Shown piece by piece: positions 54,889-64,000 of a stretch of DNA of 64,000 bases. The number at the start of each line of letters is the position of its first letter. Positions within the stretch are counted from its first letter, which is position 1. The position numbers were made by a program, and so were the translations under genes. Origin of the DNA: Alcanivorax sp. (GTDB taxonomy: Bacteria > Pseudomonadota > Gammaproteobacteria > Pseudomonadales > Alcanivoracaceae). The notes under the pieces were generated by a model that saw only the letters and a program-made list of their open reading frames with translations, made no database searches and was not told the origin of the DNA. The DNA lies in the NCBI GenBank assembly GCA_022565695.1, contig JAIUME010000008.1:62001-126000 (forward strand), given 5' to 3'.

Positions 54889-57800
54889 TCAGGCGCCCTG
54901 TGCCCCGTCCGGGTCCTCGCCGGCATCCGGGTTTCTGTTTTCACGCTTCGCTTCCCGCGCGCGTTCGTCCTTGATGTAAAGCTCCTTGCCTTCGCCGCTC
55001 TTGATGTGCACGTCCAGCTGGGTGAAGGCGATTTCCACGCCGTTTTCCTGGCACAATTTGTCGATATGCCGGTTCAGTTCATCCTGCACCGGCAAACGAT
55101 TGGCCAGCTCGCCGACATGCACCCGTAATTCATGGTCCAGCGTGCTGGCACCGAAGCCGAGGAAGAAGGCGGACGGCGCCGGGTCCGGCAATACACGGGG
55201 ATTTTCGGCAGCGGCCCGCAACAGAATCTCCCTGGCCAGAGTCAGATCACTGCCGTAGGCAAAACCGATCTTCAGCACCAGACGCGTGACGTTATCGCTC
55301 AACGACCAGTTGATCAGCCGGTCTGTCACAAACGCCTTGTTGGGAATGATGATCTCCTTGCGGTCGAAATCCCGGATGGTGGTGGCGCGAATCCTGATGC
55401 GCGTTACCGTGCCGGACAGGTCGCCAATGGTGATGACATCGCCAATGCGGATCGGTCGCTCGAACAGAATGATCAGACCCGAGACGAAGTTGGCGAAAAT
55501 CTCCTGCAAACCAAAACCCAGACCGACGCCGAGTGCCGCGACCAGCCATTGCAGTTTGCTCCAGGAGACACCCATCGCGCCCAATGCCACGACCAGACCG
55601 ACCGCCGTAATGATATAGGCGAGCAGGGACGTGATGGCGTAGGCACTACCCGGACGCAACGACAACCTGGATAGCACCAGCACTTCCAGCAGGCCGGGCA
55701 GGTTGCGCGCCATCATCAGACTGATCAGTATCGTGGCGAAGGCAAAAATAATGTCTCGCAAACTCGTGGTGACAAAGGTCGCCTGTTCGCCTTCGCCAAT
55801 GACCTGCTGCCAGAGCACAACGTTTTCCAGATATGTCATGGCGCCGAGGAGGTCGGACCAGATCAGATAGATGGCGACGGAGAAAGTGATCAGCAGGAAC
55901 AGGTTGGTCAGTCGCAGGGACTGGTTGCTCACGCGATCCAGGTCCAGCGGGGGTTCTTCCACTGCTTCGCCGGCTTCCGCATCGCTGCGAGGCTCCTGGT
56001 GCTTCTGCTCTTCTTCCCGCTTCGCCACGGCGCGACGATAGGCAAGTCGTCGGGCGGCCACTGCCAGCCCGCGACGTGCGGTCGCTGCCACCAGCACCCA
56101 CAGCAGCAGGACGTAAAACGTATCCACCAGCCGGCCACCCAGTCGGATGGCGGTGTAGTGATAGCCGAGCACGCTCAGTACGGACAGCACCAGCGGTATG
56201 GCGGCAATGATCATGGCTGTTGTGCCGCGAACCAGTTTTACCTGCTCACGGGAATAGGGGTAGTGCAGCGTGGCACGCCACATCAGTACGCCCAGCATCG
56301 GCCCGGTAAATAACATGACCAGTAGCCCCAGGCGATCGTTGGCAAGCAGTTCCGGCGCCTGCTCGCCAATGGCGATGACCATGGCCATGGGCACGAAGAC
56401 CAGTGCGATGGCCATCAGGCTGCGACGCATACGTTGTACGTTCTGCTCTGGCCACCGGAAATGCCTTACCGCGATGCCCTGTTTGCCGAGCATGCGGTAG
56501 AGCAGGCCGAACACCAGCCATATCATGGCCACCTTGACCAGCACGGCGCCGATCAGGGTGGCGCCGAGCGTGTCACCGGTGCGCAATACCAGGCCCATGG
56601 TGGCCAGCAGCAATGGCACAGGCCCAACACGCATCAGTTCCAGCAGCAGTGCCCTGGGGGTGTGCTCTTGCGTGTCATGTCGAAGATAACCGACTTCGTC
56701 ATTGATCTCGGTGAGTTGGCGTTTTATCGCGGGCCGACGCAGTAGCAGGATAGTCCCGATCAGCAAGGCGGCGGCAGGAAACGGCCAGCGTGCATGGAGA
56801 CGCTCGGCGGCTTGCTGCCAGGGAATCAGGCTGCCGAGGCCAGCGAATTGCGCCATCAGTTCCCGGGGCAGCACGCGTAACGTATCCGGATTCAGCGGTC
56901 GGCTGCTGGGCATCCAGAAGAGCTGTTCGCTGATGGTGGCCCGGGCGATGCGATTGGCTGACTGCAGTTGCTGCTGCGTGGCCTGGTTGTTGATCGCCAG
57001 ATTGAGCAGACGGCTCATTTCCGGGTCAAGTTGCTCCAGCAGTTCCCGGCGGCTGCGCAGGATCTGCCTCAGTGCATCGCGCACCGCCGGGTCATCCGCT
57101 TCGCTCTTGCCCTGCAGCAACTGGGTAGCGGCGGCATTGATGCTGGTGAGCTGGTTGCGTTGCTCGGTGAGCTGGAATTGCTCCATGCGCAGGTCGGCGA
57201 TATCGATCTTCAGGCTGCTGCCCGGCGCCAGCCGGGGCAGCATTTGCTGTTGCTGATACAGCATACGCGATAGCAGCAGGCTGCCTTGCAATGCTGCGAC
57301 CTGCTCCACCAGAGAGCGTTCCAGCTGATGGACGCGCTCCAGTTGAGAGTTCAGCGCCAGGTTCTGACGCAGCAGCAGGCTCACCTGATCCGTGACCACC
57401 ATGATGCGTTCGGCGATGCGGGTATTGCGCTGCAATTCAGCGCTCAGCAGGGCGCTGTCTGGCAAGTCTGCCATGGGTGCCCGCGCTGCCTCGATCAGTG
57501 CGCGGGTGCGCTCACTGCGTTTGTCATCCAGCAGGACCTGGATAACGTCCAGTTGCGCTTCGGTATCGTTGATCTGGTATTGCAACAGCGCATGTCGCCG
57601 ATTGGCCAGGGTCTGCAGTGCAGCGCTGGATTGCAGCTCTGCCCGGTGCCAGGTCAGGCGGCTGTCCAATGCGGCGATTTCGCTGCGCAGCCGATGGATG
57701 GCCGCCAGTTGCTCCGGCGCGTCGTCGTTGACGTTGAAGCGGATCAGTTCGGCGCGGGCGCGCTCCATCTGTGAGAGGGTGGTGGCGATCGCGGCTTGAG

Positions 57801-58296
57801 TGCGCTCGGGCAGGAGCTGCGCGCTGGCGAGTTCAGCGCCGACCCGGGACTGCTGCTCCTGTAGTGTCTGGAGCTCGCGGAGGTTGTCGAACAGTGTTCT
57901 GGCCAGGGTGCTGATGTCGGCGTCCGCGAAACGTTCACGTAATGCGTCCGTATCGCCGGGTACGAAATCTTCCAGTGACTGCTCTGCCTCCAGCGTTTCG
58001 ACGGGCACGCGTTCGTTGCGTTCGCGCAGCTGACGCAATCGTTCACGGTTGCGCTCGCGCTCGCCGAGATGCGCGAGCGTCTGCTCCAGGTCTTGCCTGA
58101 CGAGGCGCTGACGGGCGGCGGGCATGTTGCTGTCAGCGAGACCGTCAAGTTGTGCCTGAACCGCTTCCCGTTCCGGTAATTCTGCGTCCAGGGCCGATGC
58201 GACCGCCGACAGGCACAGCAGCATCAGCATTGCGCAACTGGTGCGGGCGGCCCGGTAGAGGTGTTCGATAACAGGCGATGGTAGAACCCGGGTCAT
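54889..58296 (-). CDS. Large mechanosensitive channel, MscK/KefA-like
   Basis: An 1,135-residue channel. A signal peptide is followed by about 480 residues of periplasmic coiled coil (many LxxL and Glu/Arg/Gln runs), then some eleven membrane helices, and the MscS domain at the end: LQWLVAALGVGLGFGLQEI lines the pore, and GDVITIGDLSGTVTRIRIRATTIR is the beta domain. It probably releases osmolytes on hypo-osmotic shock. ATG 58296 has GGGAG six bases upstream; the TTG at 58329 is an alternative. A tandem repeat sits directly upstream. Confidence 0.9.
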   Translation of the reverse strand: MTRVLPSPVIEHLYRAARTSCAMLMLLCLSAVASALDAELPEREAVQAQLDGLADSNMPAARQRLVRQDLEQTLAHLGERERNRERLRQLRERNERVPVETLEAEQSLEDFVPGDTDALRERFADADISTLARTLFDNLRELQTLQEQQSRVGAELASAQLLPERTQAAIATTLSQMERARAELIRFNVNDDAPEQLAAIHRLRSEIAALDSRLTWHRAELQSSAALQTLANRRHALLQYQINDTEAQLDVIQVLLDDKRSERTRALIEAARAPMADLPDSALLSAELQRNTRIAERIMVVTDQVSLLLRQNLALNSQLERVHQLERSLVEQVAALQGSLLLSRMLYQQQQMLPRLAPGSSLKIDIADLRMEQFQLTEQRNQLTSINAAATQLLQGKSEADDPAVRDALRQILRSRRELLEQLDPEMSRLLNLAINNQATQQQLQSANRIARATISEQLFWMPSSRPLNPDTLRVLPRELMAQFAGLGSLIPWQQAAERLHARWPFPAAALLIGTILLLRRPAIKRQLTEINDEVGYLRHDTQEHTPRALLLELMRVGPVPLLLATMGLVLRTGDTLGATLIGAVLVKVAMIWLVFGLLYRMLGKQGIAVRHFRWPEQNVQRMRRSLMAIALVFVPMAMVIAIGEQAPELLANDRLGLLVMLFTGPMLGVLMWRATLHYPYSREQVKLVRGTTAMIIAAIPLVLSVLSVLGYHYTAIRLGGRLVDTFYVLLLWVLVAATARRGLAVAARRLAYRRAVAKREEEQKHQEPRSDAEAGEAVEEPPLDLDRVSNQSLRLTNLFLLITFSVAIYLIWSDLLGAMTYLENVVLWQQVIGEGEQATFVTTSLRDIIFAFATILISLMMARNLPGLLEVLVLSRLSLRPGSAYAITSLLAYIITAVGLVVALGAMGVSWSKLQWLVAALGVGLGFGLQEIFANFVSGLIILFERPIRIGDVITIGDLSGTVTRIRIRATTIRDFDRKEIIIPNKAFVTDRLINWSLSDNVTRLVLKIGFAYGSDLTLAREILLRAAAENPRVLPDPAPSAFFLGFGASTLDHELRVHVGELANRLPVQDELNRHIDKLCQENGVEIAFTQLDVHIKSGEGKELYIKDERAREAKRENRNPDAGEDPDGAQGA

Positions 58297-58313
58297 GGAA
58301 GCTCCCTGACGAT

Positions 58314-58358
58314 GTATCTCGATGGACAACGTATCTCGATGGACAACGTATCCCGATG
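58314..58358. repeat. 17-bp tandem repeat, 2.6 units, before mscK
   Basis: GTATCTCGATGGACAAC occurs twice exactly (58314-58330 and 58331-58347), then a partial GTATCCCGATG. It begins 17 bases upstream of the mscK start codon. Confidence 0.95.
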
Positions 58359-58582
58359 ATTGCCAATCATCGCAGAATACACGTCAGAGGACAGCATGGT
58401 TCGGCCTTCACCGCAAACCGGTCGTTTACCGAGGGGCTGGGCTCAACCCGTAAAGCCGCTCCCACCGGGACGCCTGCTGCATCGTGGCACTGGACGGCCG
58501 TTGAGCCCTCCACCGCCGGCGTGGAATCTGGCCAATTAGTGGCTATACTGTGGCACGACGAACAGCAACAAAGAGCATCGCG
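58359..58582. other. Divergent gap between mscK and the metal efflux operon
   Basis: No gene. TATACT at 58544-58549 is a plausible -10 for the operon, with no good -35 at 17 bases; a MerR-type longer spacer cannot be excluded. No Zur-like palindrome was seen. Confidence 0.4.
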
Positions 58583-58912
58583 ATGCGTCGCTGGTTGGCC
58601 TGTGTGTTATCACTGATGATTGTCCTGCAATCCCTGTATGCGATTGCAGACGGTCATGTGTGGCATCAGGATCATGGCTTCAGCCACAACGCGTCCTCCC
58701 AAGCCTTTGCCGACCCTGCCTTCGACGCCATCGCGGCCCCGGACGCCGACATTGCGCAGGAAGAACACCACCACTTCTGCCAGAGCCATGCGCTTGCACT
58801 GCTGAGTGTCGGCTATGCTGAAGCGCCGCTGCCCTGCCACCCGATCCCCCTGTATGCGATCACGGCCCCCGTGACGATCACCGAGAGTCCGTTCCGCCCT
58901 CCTATCGCCTGA
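58583..58912 (+). CDS. CzcI-like small periplasmic His-rich protein
   Basis: A 109-residue protein with a signal peptide (RRWLACVLSLMIVLQSLYAIADG) and a short mature part with histidines in GHVWHQDHGFSH and EEHHHFCQSHA. This is the position and character of CzcI, which modulates metal-efflux expression in Cupriavidus. It precedes czcC by 70 bases. ATG 58583 begins the signal peptide; the longer frame from 58550 adds basic residues. Identity is by context and composition. Confidence 0.7.
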   Translation: MRRWLACVLSLMIVLQSLYAIADGHVWHQDHGFSHNASSQAFADPAFDAIAAPDADIAQEEHHHFCQSHALALLSVGYAEAPLPCHPIPLYAITAPVTITESPFRPPIA

Positions 58913-58982
58913 ACTGGTTCATTCTTCGCCTGCGTCAGCCATCACTGACGACGAGTACTGAATCCGATCAGGAGAGCACGTC

Positions 58983-60200
58983 ATGTTCTTGCATTTTATC
59001 AGGCCGCTGGCCTGGGCCAGCCTGTGCCTGCTGGCCTTGCCTGCCGTTGCGGCCCCATCCGCAGACTGGAGCCAGTGGCTGCGGCAACAGATACAGCAAC
59101 ATCCCGAAGTACGCGCAGCACAGCAACGGCTGGAAGCTGCCTATGCCAGCGCCGAAGACACTGCCCGGCCGTTGTATAACCCGGAGCTGTCCACCTCCTA
59201 TGAGCGCGAAGGTCGGCAGGATAACTACCAGATTGGCTTGAGCCAGACAGTGGATATTCACGGCCGGCGCAATGCGCTGCAGCAGCAGGCCGGGTTCAGC
59301 CGTGCTGCTGCGGAACAGGCCTATGCCTTGACCCTCCAGGAAAAAACGGCCGCGTTGCTGCAGGCCCTGATCCGCCAGCAGGAAGCGCGCGAGCGGTCAG
59401 ACATGGCAACTGAGCAGGAACAACGTCTGGAACGTCTGATCGACCTGATCGGCGAGCGCCAGCGCGCTGGCGATCTCGGCCGGGTGGATGCGGAACTGGC
59501 GTATATCTCGCTGGCTCGCGGCCTCGGCGATACCGCCCGAGCTCAGGCCGAGTTGCGACAGGCTGAAGCCCGACTGAATGAGCTGCTGTCAGACATGCCC
59601 GCCGGCAATCCCGCTGTGCCGGAGGCTTTCTGGCGATACCGTGTGGACACTGCCGGGGTTGACGTTGATCGCCACCCCGCCGTGGCCGCCGCCCTGGCAG
59701 ATTGGCAGGCGCAGCGTCGCCAAGCGGACCTTGGCGAGCGCAGCCGCCGAGCCGATCCGACCATTGGCCTGCGGGCCGGGCGGACTGGAGAGGAAGATGT
59801 GATCGGGCTGGATTTGTCCGTGCCGCTGAATCTGCGCAACAACTACAGCGCACGCGCCCGCGCAGCCGGGCGGCAGGCGCTGGCCGCCGAAGCACGTTAT
59901 CAGTCGGTGCGCCGCAGGCAGCTTTACGCCGTTCAAGGCCTTGGCGCTGCGCTGGAGGAATACCGGCAACGCCATGAACGCTGGCGGGCACTGGTCGGCC
60001 AGCGCCTGACCGACAGTGCGCGATTGCTCGGTGAGCAATGGCGGCGCGGCGATCTCGGCACACCGGATTATCTCCAGGCATTGCAGCAACACGCTGAAGG
60101 CCTGCAGGCCGGCATCGCTTTGCGTTCGGCCTTTCGCGAAACCCATATCGAATGGTTGCTGCAGAGCGGCCACCTCGACAGCGCGCTGGACGCGCTGTGA
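58983..60200 (+). CDS. czcC: CzcC-type outer-membrane efflux protein
   Basis: A 405-residue TolC-family outer membrane factor. The signal peptide ends near PAVAAPS; two halves with long helices and paired strands follow (NPELSTSYEREG, QTVDIHGRRN, and PLNLRNNYSARAR). It is the exit duct of a tripartite RND pump. It overlaps or abuts czcB, so translation is coupled. Confidence 0.9.
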   Translation: MFLHFIRPLAWASLCLLALPAVAAPSADWSQWLRQQIQQHPEVRAAQQRLEAAYASAEDTARPLYNPELSTSYEREGRQDNYQIGLSQTVDIHGRRNALQQQAGFSRAAAEQAYALTLQEKTAALLQALIRQQEARERSDMATEQEQRLERLIDLIGERQRAGDLGRVDAELAYISLARGLGDTARAQAELRQAEARLNELLSDMPAGNPAVPEAFWRYRVDTAGVDVDRHPAVAAALADWQAQRRQADLGERSRRADPTIGLRAGRTGEEDVIGLDLSVPLNLRNNYSARARAAGRQALAAEARYQSVRRRQLYAVQGLGAALEEYRQRHERWRALVGQRLTDSARLLGEQWRRGDLGTPDYLQALQQHAEGLQAGIALRSAFRETHIEWLLQSGHLDSALDAL

Positions 60201-60220
60201 TGACGACAGGAATGTATCCC

Positions 60221-61411
60221 ATGACAAGTACGACACATTATTTTTCCGGTATCCACGGTCTGCTCCTGTTGCTGGCCATCTTGCCGATCAGCGCACCGGT
60301 CGTCGCGTCGCAGGCCATCAGTGAAGCGCACGAACATGAGCATGAGGGCGGGCACGAGCACGGGCATCCTGCCGAAACCGACTCGGACCACGATGACGAC
60401 ACCGGCATCGTCGAGCTGACACCGCGGCAACGCCAACTGGCCGGTATCCGCACCGAGACATTGAGGCTCCGCAAGTTGAATTACGCGCTCTATGCGCCGG
60501 GCGAAATCAAATCCAGTGATTACGCCAGCTACCTGGTCTCACCGCGCGTACCGTCGGTGGTGCTCAGGCGGCATGTGGTGCTGGGCGATGCGGTTCAGAT
60601 GGGGCAGCCACTGGTGACGTTGTTCGCCGATGAGGTCGCCGCCGCACAGGCGGCCTACCGTGTGGCGCTGTCCGAGCAGCGGCGTGTCCAGCAGCTGGGT
60701 CGTGCTGCCGTGGGTGAGAAACGCGTTGTTGATGCCGACAACACACTGGCTGCCGCCCATGCCCGCCTGATCGCCTACGGGTTGAATGACGACGCGGTTG
60801 CGGCACTGGCCGTTGATTCCCCGTCACGCCTGGGAGAATACACCCTGGGATCACAGCGTGACGGCGTGGTGTTGTCGGATGATTTCCGCCAGGGCCAGCA
60901 CGTGGATTCGGGCGCGCCCCTGATCGAGTTGGTGGATGAAAACGAGCTGTGGGTGGAAGCCTATCTCGCGCCGGACAGCCCCGCACAACTGCCTGCAGGC
61001 TCATCCGCGCAGGTACAGGCCGGCAACATCACCCTGACCGGCACAGTGATACAGCAGGCCCATACCATTGACCCGGTAACCCGCACCCGGCGCGTTCGCC
61101 TGAACATCGACAACCGGGCCCACCTGTTGCATCCCGGCATGTTCGCCGATGTCCATTTCCTGTTCACCACAGATGAGCCGGTGCTGGCGGTGCCGGAATC
61201 GGCGCTGATGTACAGCGCCGATGGCGCCTGGCAACTGTATGTGGAGCAAATGCCCGGTCATTACCGTGCGCAGACCGTCACGTTGGGGCGCTCACTGGGA
61301 GACTTGCGCGAAGTGCAGGGCGTTGACGCTGGCACCACCGTCGTCACCGAGGGTGCTTTTTTCATTGCCTCGCAACGTGCCAGGGGCGGTTTCGATCCGC
61401 ATAACCACTGA
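60221..61411 (+). CDS. czcB: CzcB-type periplasmic adaptor
   Basis: About 396 residues of the RND membrane fusion family. After a signal peptide the chain has a His-rich stretch (EHEHEGGHEHGHP) that may bind metal, then a beta-barrel and a coiled-coil hairpin, and the lipoyl-like half LGEYTLGSQRDGVVLSDDF. ATG 60221 has GACAGGA upstream; ATG 60200 overlaps the czcC stop and is an alternative. It links czcC to czcA. Confidence 0.88.
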   Translation: MTSTTHYFSGIHGLLLLLAILPISAPVVASQAISEAHEHEHEGGHEHGHPAETDSDHDDDTGIVELTPRQRQLAGIRTETLRLRKLNYALYAPGEIKSSDYASYLVSPRVPSVVLRRHVVLGDAVQMGQPLVTLFADEVAAAQAAYRVALSEQRRVQQLGRAAVGEKRVVDADNTLAAAHARLIAYGLNDDAVAALAVDSPSRLGEYTLGSQRDGVVLSDDFRQGQHVDSGAPLIELVDENELWVEAYLAPDSPAQLPAGSSAQVQAGNITLTGTVIQQAHTIDPVTRTRRVRLNIDNRAHLLHPGMFADVHFLFTTDEPVLAVPESALMYSADGAWQLYVEQMPGHYRAQTVTLGRSLGDLREVQGVDAGTTVVTEGAFFIASQRARGGFDPHNH

Positions 61412-61429
61412 CGCCACAGGAGAGCGCAC

Positions 61430-64000
61430 ATGTTTCATCGTCTGATTGATCTGGCGATTGCCAACCGCCTGTTGGTGGTGGTCGCCTTGCTGGTACTGAC
61501 TGTTTCAGCAGTTCTCATTATCCCGAAGCTGAATCTGGATGCCTTTCCCGATGTGACCAATGTGCAGGTCGCCATCAATACTGAAGCGCCGGGCCTTGCG
61601 GCAGAAGAAGTGGAGCAGCTGATTACCTTTCCCATTGAGGCAGTGATGTACGCGTTGCCGGATGTGGAGGAAGTGCGTTCCATCTCCAGAACCGGCCTGT
61701 CCGGCATCACGGTGGTATTTCGTGATGGCACCGATATTCATTTCGCCCGGCAACTGGTGTTCGAGCGTATGCAGACGGCCAGAGAAATGATTCCCGAGGG
61801 TGTCGGTATCCCGGAGATCGGACCGAACACCTCCGGGCTCGGGCAGGTGTATCAGTATCTGCTGACCGCTACACCGGAATCTGGCTACGACACCATGGCA
61901 CTGCGTAGCCTGAACGATTGGGTGGTGAAGCTGCTGTTGATGCCGGTGGACGGTGTGACGGATGTACTCTCGTTCGGTGGCGACGTGCGCCAGTATCAGG
62001 TCAACCTTGTGCCGTCCCGGCTACTGGCCTATCAGGTCAGCCAGCAGCAGGTGGTCGATGCGCTGGACAACAATAACCGGAACGCGGGCGGCTGGTATCT
62101 CAACCGTGGTCAGGAGCAACTGGTGATCCGCGGTGTAGGCTGGTTTGCCAGCGGTGATGAGGGCCTGCAGGCGCTGCGACAGACGCCATTGAAAACCGTC
62201 AATGGCGCGGTGGTCACCGTATCGGATGTGGCCAGCGTGCACCTTGGCAGCGAGGTGCGCCAGGGCGCGGTGACCATGACCCGGCGTGCGGAAGATGGCA
62301 CGCCGCAGCCGCTGGGCGAAGTGGTCTCGGGTATCGTGCTCAAGCGCATGGGCGCCAACACGCAGCGCACCATCGACGGTATCAATCAGCGGCTGCCGCT
62401 GATTCGTCAGGCATTGCCGGACGGTGTCAGCTTCGCGCCTTTCTACGATCAGACAGATCTGATCCGCCAGGCCGTCGGCACTGTGGTCAAGGCGCTGCTC
62501 ATCGCGTTTGTCCTGATCACGGTGGTGCTGGCGCTGTTCCTGATGAATCTGCGCGCTACGCTGCTGGTGCTGATCTCGATACCGTTGGCTATCGGTATGG
62601 CATTGATGCTGATGGCCTGGCTCGGGTTGTCCGCCAACCTGATGTCGTTGGGCGGTATCGCGTTGGCCATCGGCATGCTGGTGGACGGTTCAGTGGTCAT
62701 GGTGGAAAACATGTTCCGCTATCTCAGCCAGGACACTACCGGCCATCGCGGGCGTACACGCACTATTCCTGTGCTGCTCGCTCGCGCCGGGCGCGACGTC
62801 GCAAGGCCGATCTTTTTTGCCACCGCCATTATTCTGGTGGTGTTCATGCCATTGTTCAGCTTTCAGGGGGTGGAAGCAAAATTGTTCCGGCCGATGGCGA
62901 TGAGCATCATGCTGGCGATGATCGCGGCGCTGCTGGTGGCGTTGATCGTCGTACCGGCACTGGCAAGCTATCTGTTCCGTGGCCCGGTACGAGAGCGTGA
63001 AAGCCCTGTTCTGAAACCGCTTGCCGCAGGTTATCGTCGTGGATTGCGCAAGGCGCTGGCGCATCGTCGTTGTGTCATGCTGGGCGCTGGCCTGGCAGTG
63101 CTGCTGGCATTGGCACTGCTGCCGCGATTGGGCACGGAGTTCGTGCCGGAGCTTGAGGAGGGCACCATCAATCTGCGTGTCACGCTCGCGCCGTCGGCCA
63201 GCCTGGAGACCGCACTGGCGGTGGCGCCGGTGCTGGAAGATATGCTGCTCGGCTTTCCCGAGGTGAACTACGCGCTCAGCCGCATCGGCCGCCCGGAGAT
63301 TGGCGGCGATCCGGAGCCGGTCAACAATATCGAGATCTATATCGGCCTGAAGCCAGTTAACCAATGGGAAAGTGCAGACAATCGTATCGCCCTGCAAAAC
63401 CTGATGGAGGAAAAGCTCGAACAATACCCCGGCCTGCTATTCAGCTTTTCGCAACCCATTGCCACACGCGTGGATGAGTTGCTTTCCGGTGTGCGCGCTC
63501 ATCTGGCCATCAAGCTTTTCGGCCCGGCGTTGCCGGTACTGGCGGAAAAGGGCCAGCAGATCGAGCAGCTGGTGCAGGGCATTGACGGCACCCGTGATGT
63601 GGCCATGGAGCAGATTGCCGGTGAAGCGCAGCTGGTTGTGCGCCCCGACCGTCAGCAGCTGTCACGCCACGGCCTGAGTGTCGGTGATGTGATGACGCTG
63701 GTGCGTGACGGCCTCGGCGGCGTCAGTGCCGGACAGATTATCAATGGCAATGAACGTTACGATATCCAGGTGCGGCTGGCGGCTGCCTTTCGCGATACCC
63801 CCGAACGTATCCGCGAGCTGCGCCTGGTATCACCCTCCGGCGCCTGGGTACGCCTCGGCGATGTCGCCGCAGTCGAGATCGAATCCGGGCCGCCCCAGGT
63901 TCGCCGTGATGATGTACAACGGCGCGTGGTCATCCAGGCCAATGTGCAGGGCCGTGATATGGGCAGTGTGGTGGCGGACATCCGCACGGGCATTGCCCGG
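61430..64000 (+). CDS. czcA: Heavy-metal RND efflux transporter CzcA, 3' end missing
   Basis: The first 857 residues of an inner-membrane HME-RND pump (usual length about 1,030-1,070). It opens with the CzcA-type LNLDAFPDVTNVQV. The TM4 signature is Ala413-Ile-Gly-Met-Leu-Val-Asp419-Gly-Ser...Glu426-Asn, not the DFG form of the zinc/cobalt CzcA group nor the DAA form of CusA. Asp419 and Glu426, needed for proton coupling, are kept. Metal specificity is therefore uncertain. AGGAG lies eight bases before ATG 61430. The gene continues past the window. Confidence 0.93.
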   Translation, partial: MFHRLIDLAIANRLLVVVALLVLTVSAVLIIPKLNLDAFPDVTNVQVAINTEAPGLAAEEVEQLITFPIEAVMYALPDVEEVRSISRTGLSGITVVFRDGTDIHFARQLVFERMQTAREMIPEGVGIPEIGPNTSGLGQVYQYLLTATPESGYDTMALRSLNDWVVKLLLMPVDGVTDVLSFGGDVRQYQVNLVPSRLLAYQVSQQQVVDALDNNNRNAGGWYLNRGQEQLVIRGVGWFASGDEGLQALRQTPLKTVNGAVVTVSDVASVHLGSEVRQGAVTMTRRAEDGTPQPLGEVVSGIVLKRMGANTQRTIDGINQRLPLIRQALPDGVSFAPFYDQTDLIRQAVGTVVKALLIAFVLITVVLALFLMNLRATLLVLISIPLAIGMALMLMAWLGLSANLMSLGGIALAIGMLVDGSVVMVENMFRYLSQDTTGHRGRTRTIPVLLARAGRDVARPIFFATAIILVVFMPLFSFQGVEAKLFRPMAMSIMLAMIAALLVALIVVPALASYLFRGPVRERESPVLKPLAAGYRRGLRKALAHRRCVMLGAGLAVLLALALLPRLGTEFVPELEEGTINLRVTLAPSASLETALAVAPVLEDMLLGFPEVNYALSRIGRPEIGGDPEPVNNIEIYIGLKPVNQWESADNRIALQNLMEEKLEQYPGLLFSFSQPIATRVDELLSGVRAHLAIKLFGPALPVLAEKGQQIEQLVQGIDGTRDVAMEQIAGEAQLVVRPDRQQLSRHGLSVGDVMTLVRDGLGGVSAGQIINGNERYDIQVRLAAAFRDTPERIRELRLVSPSGAWVRLGDVAAVEIESGPPQVRRDDVQRRVVIQANVQGRDMGSVVADIRTGIAR

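Overview
The window reads as a chromosomal segment of a GC-rich gammaproteobacterium, most likely an oil- or lipid-associated marine lineage near Alcanivorax or Marinobacter. This is inference from gene content and order: ffh-rpsP-rimM-trmD-rplS, xerD-dsbC-aminotransferase-hom-thrC, a condensation/wax-ester-type acyltransferase, GMC alcohol dehydrogenase and BCCT transporter. No rRNA, tRNA, CRISPR, prophage or transposase gene was seen. Genes are dense; purL (left) and czcA (right) are cut by the window edges.

Layout: 1-7.6 kb holds purL, two paralogous hotdog thioesterases separated by an A+T-rich islet with two unrecognised genes and a structured repeat, then a YqfO-like protein. 7.8-10.7 kb is a zinc-homeostasis cluster: a Zur-type palindrome, a ZigA-like COG0523 GTPase, the Zur regulator and a YeiR-like GTPase with a histidine tract. 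10.7-13.8 kb has two Nudix hydrolases, a gamma-carbonic-anhydrase homologue, DUF1289 and a patatin. 13.9-19.9 kb is core: CorB and a CcsA-family protein on the minus strand, divergent from ffh and the rpsP-rimM-trmD-rplS operon. 20-26.2 kb has xerD, dsbC and threonine biosynthesis. 26.2-39.8 kb mixes a globin, a porin plus BCCT transporter, a fatty-acid hydroxylase homologue, a serine hydrolase, a second copy of the structured repeat, a CoA transferase, a methyltransferase, a periplasmic DegQ-type protease, a GMC oxidoreductase and an HNH protein. 40-46.7 kb is a minus-strand run (acyltransferase, DUF3080 lipoprotein, lipocalin, aspartoacylase-like, Uup). 46.8-58.3 kb has an alpha-2-macroglobulin lipoprotein with its partner PbpC, and a large MscK-like channel. 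58.5-64 kb is a czcICBA-like RND metal efflux operon.

The most interesting signals lie outside the protein families. (1) A dispersed element at about 5.74-6.02 kb and 32.15-32.37 kb has a 23-bp perfect stem in which all four differences between copies are compensated, evidence for selection on folded RNA or hairpin DNA. Copy 2 is joined to a 193-bp cassette bounded by 32-bp perfect inverted repeats. (2) Short tandem duplications with a 12-19 bp period recur in the small gaps around start codons, at more than ten places. (3) The two-gene A+T-rich islet includes a candidate PD-(D/E)XK nuclease. (4) Local protein oddities are a five-cysteine insertion in threonine synthase, a YeiR-like GTPase with GCMGC in place of GCxCC, and a CzcA with an atypical TM4 signature.
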